In this document: piece after piece, positions 1-5,426 of the stretch
Layout: each line of letters starts with the position of its first letter
Numbering within the stretch: the first letter of the stretch is position 1
Assembly: GCA_026398575.1 (NCBI GenBank)
Contig: JAPLSP010000227.1
Location: forward strand, 1-6,321
Source of the DNA: Candidatus Sumerlaeota bacterium
GTDB lineage: Bacteria; Sumerlaeota; Sumerlaeia; JADFCT01
Length of the DNA: 6,321 nucleotides
Direction of reading: 5' to 3'
Translations under genes and position numbers: made by a program
Notes under the pieces: generated by a model
The model's input: only the letters and a program-made list of their open reading frames with translations
Told to the model about the DNA's origin: nothing
Databases searched by the model: none

Positions 1-2
1 TT

Positions 3-275
3 TTGCTGTCACCTGATGTCCAGAAAATCATCACTGATTGCGCGCGCGAGTTCGACGTGCGCGTGGTTTGGCTTTTCGGCTCCTCGCTCGATAATCCCGC
101 CGAAGCGCGAGACATTGATCTGGCCGTAGAGGGATTGGCGCCGGAGCGTTTTTTTAAGTTCTATGGAAAACTTTTCGACCAGCTCCCAAAACCAGTGGAT
201 ATTGTGGATCTATCGCAAGAACCTCCCTTGGAACCCATCATTCGGGCGAGAGGAATTCGTATCTATGAGCGCTGA
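3..275 (+). CDS. MntA-like nucleotidyltransferase antitoxin (MNT domain), 5' end uncertain
   Basis: Small nucleotidyltransferase of the MNT (polymerase-beta-like) fold, the likely antitoxin of a MNT-HEPN module. Seen: a LFGSS motif at about residues 24-28, then DIDLAVEG at about 37-44, giving the family's GSX9DXD pattern, and a third acidic position in VDIVDL near residue 67. The C-terminus (RARGIRIYER) is the usual ending of short MNT proteins. Known for the family: MntA-type antitoxins neutralise HepT by transferring AMP groups onto a tyrosine next to the toxin's active site. The frame is open to the window edge and the listed start is a TTG at base 3 with no visible ribosome binding site, so the true start may lie upstream; at about 90 residues the protein is nevertheless close to full length. 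Its last 11 bases overlap the start of the HEPN gene, as expected for a co-translated pair. Confident for the fold; the antitoxin role is inferred from the neighbour. Confidence 0.85.
   Translation: MLSPDVQKIITDCAREFDVRVVWLFGSSLDNPAEARDIDLAVEGLAPERFFKFYGKLFDQLPKPVDIVDLSQEPPLEPIIRARGIRIYER
249..254 (+). promoter_or_regulatory. Ribosome binding site for the HEPN gene (AGAGGA)
   Basis: AGAGGA lies 10 bases upstream of the ATG at 265, inside the 3' end of the nucleotidyltransferase gene. It supports ATG 265 as the HEPN start rather than the earlier in-frame ATG at 163, which is buried in the MNT gene. Confidence 0.55.
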
Positions 276-680
276 ATCAGAATTTATCCAAAGAGAAAGC
301 CAGCACCTTCTTTCTACTATCAGTTTAATTGAAGACTTGCTTGTAAAGGAACCATGGTCGCGGTATGAAATAATTGCCATGGGCACGCTGCTGCAAAATA
401 TTCACATGGGCATTGAAAATATCTGCGTTGCCAGCTGCAGAGCCTTAACATAAAGCCACAAAAGACCGAGGAATGGCATAAGGAAATGATCCGGCTGGGA
501 TGGAACGCCGGTCTTCTTACGGATAAGGAAAATGCAGGTTTTCGGGAATTGCTTCAGTTCCGCCACATGCATATCCATGGATATGGTTATATGCTTGATG
601 TCATTCGTCTGCGCGAGCTGGCTGCGCCCGTTCCGGCGCTATTGAGAGAATACCTTGCAGGAATTGTCCCGCCGGACTGA
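265..680 (+). pseudogene. HepT-like HEPN ribonuclease toxin, interrupted by a -1 frameshift near 423
   Basis: The product would be a roughly 138-residue HEPN protein, the toxin partner of the upstream MNT gene. The first part (265 to about 422, ending in MGIENI) and the second part (from 423, LRCQLQSLN... to the stop at 678-680) are in different frames but join into one continuous HepT-like sequence. Restoring a single C next to position 423 (ATC CTG instead of ATCTG) repairs the frame exactly. Without repair the first frame ends at 453. The second half carries RHMHIHGY at 561-584, an exact RX4HXY match: Arg and His form the HEPN RNase active site, and the Tyr corresponds to the residue AMPylated by MntA in characterised pairs. 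Helical, amphipathic composition throughout fits HEPN. No slippery heptamer is visible at the junction, so I read this as a real disabling mutation or a sequencing/assembly error. Sure of the family; not sure whether the gene is truly broken. Confidence 0.8.
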
Positions 681-1556
681 TCACTTCTTATCCAATGATT
701 GCCGCAAGGCGCGGGCTTGGTTGAGGATGCGCTCCAGGCGCGGGACGTCTTTGGATTCGATCGCCTGGCGCAGATCATCCAGCGTTGCGGACAAGCGGCT
801 CAGCGCGGCCAACACAGATGAACGGTTTTCAAGGAAGATGTCGCGCCACATATCCGTCGAGCCGGCGGCCACGCGCGTCGTATCGAGCAGCCCAGGACCC
901 GTGAGAGCGCGGATTTGATCGGCGCCCAAGCCGCTGCCTTGAAGCGCCATCATCACGGCGACGGCGGCGGCATGGGGCAGATGGCTGATGTATGCGACAA
1001 GGGCGTCATGCTCGGCGGGCGGCAGAACGGTAACAACCATCCCGAGCTTTCCCCAAAAGGTTTTCAGGCGGGCAATCGCATCCGCTGCCACGCCGTCCGT
1101 CGGCGTCAGGAAACAAGGCGCGCCCTCATACAGGCTCTCGCGGGCATTCACGACTCCCGTACGGTCGCTGCCGGTCATGGGATGCGATCCCACAAAAGCG
1201 ATTCCGGAATCCTTGAAGCATTCGGCGGCAGCGCGGGAAATTGTTTCCTTGCTGCTGCCGACGTCGGTCACGAGCACGCCGGCATGCGCGGCAGAACGGA
1301 CCACTGGTAGAATCTCGATGATCGTATGGACCGGCGCGCACAGGACAATCAAGTCCGCTTGTTGGAAACCCTCCTGCGCGTCGGTCGTAAAGCGGTCTAT
1401 GGCGCCGCGCTTCTGGGCTTCCTGCAACCGCGCCTCATTGCGGCCAACGCCGATCACTTCACCAGCCAACCGCCGCGCGCGGCACGCCAATCCCAGCGAT
1501 CCGCCCAGCAACCCCACGCCATAAATTGCGATTTGGCTAAACATATTGGCTGGCAT
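681..1556 (-). CDS. tyrA: Prephenate/arogenate dehydrogenase (TyrA family)
   Basis: Oxidatively decarboxylates prephenate (or arogenate) to the tyrosine precursor using NAD(P)+; cytosolic, tyrosine branch of aromatic amino acid synthesis. Seen in 291 residues: N-terminal Rossmann motif GVGLLGGS at 13-20, LVTDVGSSK around 95-103, the family signature GSHPMTGSD at 123-131 with its conserved His, and SHLPH at 191-195, followed by an all-helical C-terminal dimerisation domain. There is no chorismate mutase and no ACT domain, so this is the stand-alone type. The second Rossmann strand ends in VGRNEARL with Arg where NAD-specific enzymes usually have Asp, which hints at NADP+ use (inference). Start: ATG 1556 is listed; ATG 1544 (MFSQIAIYG) is nearly as likely, and neither has a good ribosome binding site. 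The frame is open further upstream only through the tandem repeat, which is not protein-like. The gene ends exactly next to the HEPN stop on the other strand. Confidence 0.95.
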   Translation of the reverse strand: MPANMFSQIAIYGVGLLGGSLGLACRARRLAGEVIGVGRNEARLQEAQKRGAIDRFTTDAQEGFQQADLIVLCAPVHTIIEILPVVRSAAHAGVLVTDVGSSKETISRAAAECFKDSGIAFVGSHPMTGSDRTGVVNARESLYEGAPCFLTPTDGVAADAIARLKTFWGKLGMVVTVLPPAEHDALVAYISHLPHAAAVAVMMALQGSGLGADQIRALTGPGLLDTTRVAAGSTDMWRDIFLENRSSVLAALSRLSATLDDLRQAIESKDVPRLERILNQARALRQSLDKK

Positions 1557-1616
1557 TGTCGTCAATGAGCGGGAAAAAGCGAGCTGAAAGTGGCGCGGAC
1601 TCTGGCGGGGCTGGGC

Positions 1617-1666
1617 GGACACGGACCTACACGGACTGGCACGGACTGGCACGGACTGACACGGAC
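1617..1666. repeat. Five-copy 10-bp tandem repeat between aroG and tyrA
   Basis: Five 10-bp units follow each other without gaps: ggacacggac, ctacacggac, tggcacggac, tggcacggac, tgacacggac. The core cacggac (acacggac in three units) is invariant and only the first three bases vary. Two looser copies of the cggac core occur just upstream, at 1596-1600 and 1616-1620. The array is within the 146-bp gap between the DAHP synthase stop and the tyrA start and explains the spurious upward extension of the tyrA reading frame. No function can be assigned from sequence. The period is close to one DNA helical turn, so repeated protein binding is possible, but a simple expanded intergenic repeat is equally possible. 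Confidence 0.9.
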
Positions 1667-1702
1667 CAATGTGGGGCAAGAAGAATTGGCGCTCCGTTGG
1701 CA

Positions 1703-2749
1703 TCAGGGCGCCATGATGCGATGGGCTTGACGCAGCAAGTCCTCGGTTTCTTCCCATCCGATACAGCCGTCGGTGATCGAAACGCCGTATTTCAGGCGCC
1801 CAGGATCCGAGGCAAGCTTCTGTTGCCCTTCGATGAGATTGCTCTCGATCATCAAGCCGATGATGGAACGCGCGCCCTCGCGGCGCTGGCGCAGGGCGTC
1901 TTTCCAGACGCGTCCCTGGCGGTGAAAATCTTTCTTCGAATTGGCATGGCTGCAATCCATCATGATGGCCGGCGGCAGATGCGCGGCCAGAAGGCGGGCG
2001 GCGGCCTCCTCCACGTCCTCGTCATGATAATTCGGTCCGTTGTATCCACCGCGCAGGATCAGATGTCCCCAGGGATTGCCTTTGGTATGGATGACGCACG
2101 TGTGGCCGTCGTAGTCAATGCCCAGGAAATAATGCGGCTGGCGCGCGGCCTCCATGGCGTTCAACGCGGGTTCGAGGTTGCCGTCCGTTGCGTTTTTGAA
2201 ACCCACCGGCATCGAAAGCCCGCTCGCCATTTGGCGATGCGTCTGCGATTCGGTTGTGCGCGCCCCGATGGAGCCCCATGAGACCAAATCCGCCAGATAT
2301 TGCGGCGTGATGGGATCGAGCATTTCCGTGCCGGCGGGAAGGCCCATTTCGGCGATCGCCAGCATGATTTCCCGCGCCAGCGCCAGGCCTGCCTCGATAT
2401 CGAATGTTCCATCGAGACGGGGATCATTGATCAACCCCTTCCAGCCCATGATCGTTCGCGGCTTCTCGAAATAAACGCGCATGACGACGCGCAGCCGATC
2501 CTGCAATTCGCGCGCCAACGCCGCCAGACGTTCGGCATATTCAAACGCGGCGCGCTTGTCATGGATGGAGCAAGGACCGGCGACAATCAACAGGCGTTCA
2601 TCCCGGCCTTCCAGGATCGCCTGAATCTCTTCGCGTCCGTTCGCGACGGTCTCGTTGGCCTTTTCCGTCATGGGCAGACGGCCATGAATCTCGCGCGGCG
2701 GCGCCAGCCGGTTGCTGCTGAGAACATTGATGTCTTTCGTAACGCGCAT
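1703..2749 (-). CDS. aroG: 3-deoxy-7-phosphoheptulonate (DAHP) synthase, class I AroG/F/H type
   Basis: Condenses phosphoenolpyruvate and erythrose 4-phosphate to DAHP, the committed first step of the shikimate pathway; cytosolic metalloenzyme. The 348 residues match the usual length (E. coli AroG has 350) and align with it over the whole length. Seen: GPCSIHD at 58-64, RVYFEKPRT at 91-99, GWKGLINDP at 102-110, DPITPQYLAD at 145-154, WGSIGARTTESQ at 158-169, PVGFKNATDG at 181-190 and DCSHANS at 265-271. The four metal ligands known for the family are present as Cys60, His268, Glu302 and Asp327. The N-terminal extension before residue 50, which in this class helps form the feedback site, is retained, so inhibition by an aromatic amino acid is likely, but I cannot tell which one; aroF or aroH would be equally valid names. 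ATG 2749 is fixed by a strong TGAGGAG site. It lies 39 bp after the glycosyltransferase and upstream of tyrA, on the same strand. Confidence 0.97.
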   Translation of the reverse strand: MRVTKDINVLSSNRLAPPREIHGRLPMTEKANETVANGREEIQAILEGRDERLLIVAGPCSIHDKRAAFEYAERLAALARELQDRLRVVMRVYFEKPRTIMGWKGLINDPRLDGTFDIEAGLALAREIMLAIAEMGLPAGTEMLDPITPQYLADLVSWGSIGARTTESQTHRQMASGLSMPVGFKNATDGNLEPALNAMEAARQPHYFLGIDYDGHTCVIHTKGNPWGHLILRGGYNGPNYHDEDVEEAAARLLAAHLPPAIMMDCSHANSKKDFHRQGRVWKDALRQRREGARSIIGLMIESNLIEGQQKLASDPGRLKYGVSITDGCIGWEETEDLLRQAHRIMAP

Positions 2750-2756
2750 GGATGGG

Positions 2757-2763
2757 CTCCTCA
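2757..2763 (-). promoter_or_regulatory. Strong Shine-Dalgarno site of the DAHP synthase gene (TGAGGAG)
   Basis: Read on the minus strand, TGAGGAG sits 7 bases before ATG 2749. It is the best ribosome binding site in the window and decides the start of the DAHP synthase; the minus-strand genes around it have only weak sites. Confidence 0.75.
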
Positions 2764-2770
2764 GTTTTTC

Positions 2771-2788
2771 CCGGCGGCTCTGCGCCGG
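2771..2788 (-). other. GC-rich hairpin between glycosyltransferase stop and aroG
   Basis: A perfect 6-bp inverted repeat (CCGGCG / CGCCGG) with a 6-base loop begins immediately after the TAG stop of the sugar transferase and ends a few bases before the aroG ribosome binding site. On the minus strand it is followed by GAAAAAC, not by a T-run, so it does not qualify as an intrinsic terminator. It could act as an mRNA end or stability element, or be chance in a GC-rich region. Confidence 0.4.
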
Positions 2789-3610
2789 CTAATCGAGCAA
2801 TATTTTCCTGATCGCCTCTTTCGTCTTTTGGTACATCTTTCGGCGCCATGTTGGAGAAGACTTCCAGCTGACGTGCCAATAATGGATCGCAAAGGATTCA
2901 GGCATAATGAAATCCCTTTGCTTCTCAAGCGTCTCAAAACGGCATTCGCTGGGCAGAGGGTAGAAGAAGACAGAGGGAAAAATCACCACTTTTTGGCTGA
3001 CGCGGGGCAGCATATCGAATACACAGCGGGTCAAATGATATGGCCCTGTCGCCTGCATGATCTGCTCCTCGGTAGCGCCGTCCGAAATATGCTTTAGCTC
3101 CTCAATACATCGCTGGATAATTTCATTGCGAGGGCTGCTGGCGAGCAGTCCATTGGGAAAGACGCAGGAATCAGGCGAAAAAACGCTCGAATAGAAATCG
3201 CACAAATGATGGAGGGGATCAAAGGGCTTCAGGCATTCGAAATCCGTGTCCGCATACAGTCCGCCATATTGATAAAGCAATTCGTATCGCAAGATATCGG
3301 ACTTGGCGCCCCAGTTTTTGGCGCGCTCATAAGCCTCGCGATTGCGCAAATTCAATTGCCGGACGTCCGCGCCGGTCCACAAGCGATATTCCCAATCCGG
3401 ATTTTGGCGCCTCCATGTCTCCCCCAATTCCGCGCAACGCGGGGGAAGCGCGCTGCCCAACCAGATTTGATGAATGATCTTGGGGATGCGCGGAGAAGCC
3501 GAAGGAACGCCATTCAGATAATGGTCGTTATAGAGAGTTTCCAAGAGACGCCATTTATCCGCTTCGGATTCGCGCGACGTAACCATGGCTGTTTTGAAGG
3601 CAAGCGTCAT
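2789..3610 (-). CDS. DXD-containing sugar transferase (OCH1 / TcdA-TcdB catalytic type)
   Basis: Glycosyltransferase expected to move a sugar from a nucleotide-sugar donor onto a polysaccharide intermediate at the cytoplasmic face. The 273 residues show the fold's typical order: PKIIHQIWLG at 43-52, PDWEYRLW at 71-78, KSDILRYELLYQYGG at 103-117, and GGLYADTD at 116-123, whose DTD is the metal and nucleotide-sugar binding DXD motif. The C-terminal HYWHVSW at 243-249 is also usual for bacterial members in capsule and O-antigen loci. There is no signal peptide or membrane segment; the basic C-terminus (KMYQKTKEAIRK) may help membrane contact. The ATG overlaps the stop of the upstream glycosyltransferase as ATGA, so the two are translationally coupled. 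The donor and acceptor sugars cannot be told from the sequence. Family assignment is confident. Confidence 0.92.
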   Translation of the reverse strand: MTLAFKTAMVTSRESEADKWRLLETLYNDHYLNGVPSASPRIPKIIHQIWLGSALPPRCAELGETWRRQNPDWEYRLWTGADVRQLNLRNREAYERAKNWGAKSDILRYELLYQYGGLYADTDFECLKPFDPLHHLCDFYSSVFSPDSCVFPNGLLASSPRNEIIQRCIEELKHISDGATEEQIMQATGPYHLTRCVFDMLPRVSQKVVIFPSVFFYPLPSECRFETLEKQRDFIMPESFAIHYWHVSWKSSPTWRRKMYQKTKEAIRKILLD

Positions 3611-4425
3611 TGGGTTCCGCCTTTAAGAAACTGTGTGATTCGCCGGCATCGGCTTTGCATTGCCAGATACCACGGAACGGCCACCTGCGTCCGGAGCCAG
3701 ATCAGGAATGGGACATTGCGCCAGACCGCTCGTTTTTTTTCCCGGTTGATCAGAGGCAGGTTTCGAGGATCGCAGGAAAGCCCCTGAATGTTGGACACGG
3801 CAATGATATGGGGCGTGAATCGCGTCGTGACTCCATACCGGCAGATTTCGCGCAGGAAGAACGCATAGTCGCCCACGATGCGGTAGGACTCATCGTAGAG
3901 CCCATGTTCATCAAAGAGCCGTTTCTTGATAAAGGATGCGGGATGCGCCAGTGTGCCCGTATAGCGCCGGCTCACGGCGACGCCGCTGAAATCCCAAACA
4001 CTCTCTCCGGCGTCGCCTTGCAGCATCGCATTGCCGTAGATAATGTCGGCGTCGGCGGGAGCGGGAGTTTGAGCGGGAACGGGCATGAACGAGGAAACGG
4101 GAGCGGCGAAAACTTTCTGTAAGACATCCTCCGTATACAGGTGGTCGCCGCCGTTGAGAAAGAGCAGATATTCGCCCGAACTGCGGCGGATGCCCTTGTT
4201 CATGGCGTTGTAGATGCCATTATCTTTTTCCGAGATGAACGCGCCAATCCTGTCCTGATAGCGGCGGATCACGTCCACGGTCCCATCCGTCGAGCCGCCG
4301 TCCACTATTATGAATTCATAATCATTGAATGTTTGCTGCAGAACGCTGAGGATCGTTTGCTCGATGCGATCCTTTTCATTCAGGCAGATGGATATGATGG
4401 AAAGTCGGACCATATCGGATATCAT
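3607..4425 (-). CDS. Family 2 glycosyltransferase (WfgS/WcaE-like)
   Basis: Inverting GT-A glycosyltransferase of surface polysaccharide synthesis. Of 272 residues, the N-terminal strand LSIISICLNE (8-17) and DGGSTDGT (42-49) form the nucleotide-sugar site. SEKDNGIYNAMNKG (65-78) and LNGGD (90-94, in the position of the usual DXD-like acidic motif) are typical of the WfgS-like subgroup, as are HPASF (161-165) and GDYAFFLR (185-192), which holds the probable catalytic acid region. An insertion rich in Pro and Ala lies at about 108-127 between motif LNGGD and the next strand (DIIYGNA). The C-terminus is basic and has a hydrophobic stretch (PFLIWLRTQVAVPWYLAM) that may sit at the membrane. Start: ATG 4425 is listed; ATG 4413 (MVRLSIIS) is possible, and neither has a clear ribosome binding site. 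It follows the broken DUF268 gene by 60 bp and overlaps the next gene by 4 bp. Substrates are unknown. Confidence 0.93.
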   Translation of the reverse strand: MISDMVRLSIISICLNEKDRIEQTILSVLQQTFNDYEFIIVDGGSTDGTVDVIRRYQDRIGAFISEKDNGIYNAMNKGIRRSSGEYLLFLNGGDHLYTEDVLQKVFAAPVSSFMPVPAQTPAPADADIIYGNAMLQGDAGESVWDFSGVAVSRRYTGTLAHPASFIKKRLFDEHGLYDESYRIVGDYAFFLREICRYGVTTRFTPHIIAVSNIQGLSCDPRNLPLINREKKRAVWRNVPFLIWLRTQVAVPWYLAMQSRCRRITQFLKGGTQ

Positions 4426-4485
4426 TTTCAGGAATTTTCGCGCGGCCTCATCGCAATCACCGCAGCCAACGGCGCTCCAGAACGA

Positions 4486-5356
4486 TCATTCGCCGGCGCC
4501 CGGCTTGCCAAAGACAAATAGTCCGCAGGAATAATTGGCCTCTTCATAAGCCTGCGGCGCCACATTCTCCCAAAACTCATTCGAGTCGTTGACTACCGAG
4601 AACTCCACAAGGTTCAGCTCCTTCATATATTCGATCACCTGCGAGGGCGGGGGTGATCCGGTGCGCATTGAAGCAAACGCGCGCGCGCCCGACGGGCGTG
4701 GAGAGATACAACCGCCCGCCCGGCGCCAGCACGCGCGCCAGCTCCTTGCATGCTTTGATCGTTCCCTGAGGATCGAGCGGATCGCCATAGCGGCCCAGGC
4801 CCACGTGCTCGATTACATGCAGGCACGATATCGAATCCACACTGGCGTCGGGATAAGGCAGATTCAGAACGCTTCCAGCTTTGCTGTCAAAACCCTCGGT
4901 TTTGACCGGCAGCGGCCGAATGTCAATAAATGTTATGGGGGTTTGGACGCTCATCCAGACGGCCCATTCGTTGTGCGACCCGACGTCCACGTGGCGCGCA
5001 GGCTTGCGCGCGGGAATGCGCCGCATAGCCCATAAGCCCTGATACAAATAATGGCTGTCAAAGGGTGTTGTCGAGAAGCGGTCATAAAGACAGGGGTGAC
5101 AGTCTCGCCAATGCAGTCGCTCCGCCCCTGGCTTCCGGCGGTAGCGCGCCCAATCCCTCCAATATCGGGCCATGGCCAAGGGCCATAGAAACAGGGAAAA
5201 AGCGCTCAACAAAGCTGCCCGCCATCGCAACCATGGTTCGCATGCTTTCAGCCACCACTTATTCAGCTTCCGTGCCCAAGGCCATCGCTTAATTGTATTT
5301 CGCAGGCTCAGCATAAGAAAGAGGGCTTTGTAAAGATCAAACTCGCCTTTTCGCAT
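4486..5356 (-). pseudogene. DUF268 / SAM-methyltransferase-like protein, frameshifted at a C5 run
   Basis: Repaired product is about 289 residues and resembles the DUF268 family, which looks like a class I SAM-dependent methyltransferase and is common in polysaccharide loci. Seen: a hydrophobic stretch at about 47-62 (LLSAFSLFLWPLAM), HVDVGSHNEW at 122-131 in the place of the SAM-binding glycine loop, FIDIRPL at 143-149, SVDSISCLHVIEHVGLGRYG at 172-191, LAPGGRLYLSTPVG at 210-223 and CFNAHRI at 228-234. At this point the frame runs out into unrelated residues and stops at 4577. The true C-terminus (VIEYMKELNLVEFS to CGLFVFGKP) continues in another frame to the stop at 4486. Removing one base from the CCCCC run (plus-strand GGGGG at 4649-4653) joins them as HRITPPSQVIEY. 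Start: ATG 5356 is chosen; an upstream TTG at 5446 would overlap the SGNH gene, and ATG 5314 is another option; no good ribosome binding site decides. Catalytic activity is inferred only. Confidence 0.78.
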
Positions 5357-5426
5357 TTGCGCAAACGCGCAATACTGTATCCGTCCATATCGCTTGACGC
5401 AAGGCGGAATGCGCGAGCCGGCCAGA

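Noticed and set aside
163..264. Earlier in-frame ATG at 163 for the HEPN gene
   Set aside because: The stretch 163-264 lies in another frame of the MNT gene and is not HEPN-like; ATG 265 has a good ribosome binding site and starts where HEPN homology begins.
415..430. Programmed -1 frameshift in the HEPN gene
   Set aside because: The zero-frame codons att gaa aat atc contain no X XXY YYZ slippery heptamer, and I see no stimulatory hairpin; mutation or error is simpler.
1617..1666. CRISPR array
   Set aside because: Units are 10 bp, contiguous and without spacers; no cas genes are present.
1557..1955. Long N-terminal extension of the tyrA reading frame up to 1955
   Set aside because: It runs through the 10-bp tandem repeat and then antisense to the 3' end of aroG in another frame; its residues are low-complexity Arg/Pro/Ser and TyrA homology starts at about 1544.
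1556..2281. Long plus-strand ORFs antisense to tyrA and aroG (for example 1556-2281, 2300-3097)
   Set aside because: They are mirror frames of strongly conserved enzymes in GC-rich DNA, with Arg/Ala/Gly-rich residues and no recognisable domain.
2764..2791. Intrinsic terminator between the sugar transferase and aroG
   Set aside because: The hairpin is real, but the minus strand has GAAAAAC after it rather than a U-tract, and the plus-strand side is followed by ctaatcg.
4457..4489. Ten-codon ORF (MIVLERRWLR) on the minus strand with an ATGA overlap with the DUF268 stop
   Set aside because: Too short to support, no ribosome binding site, no run of one amino acid that would suggest an attenuator leader.
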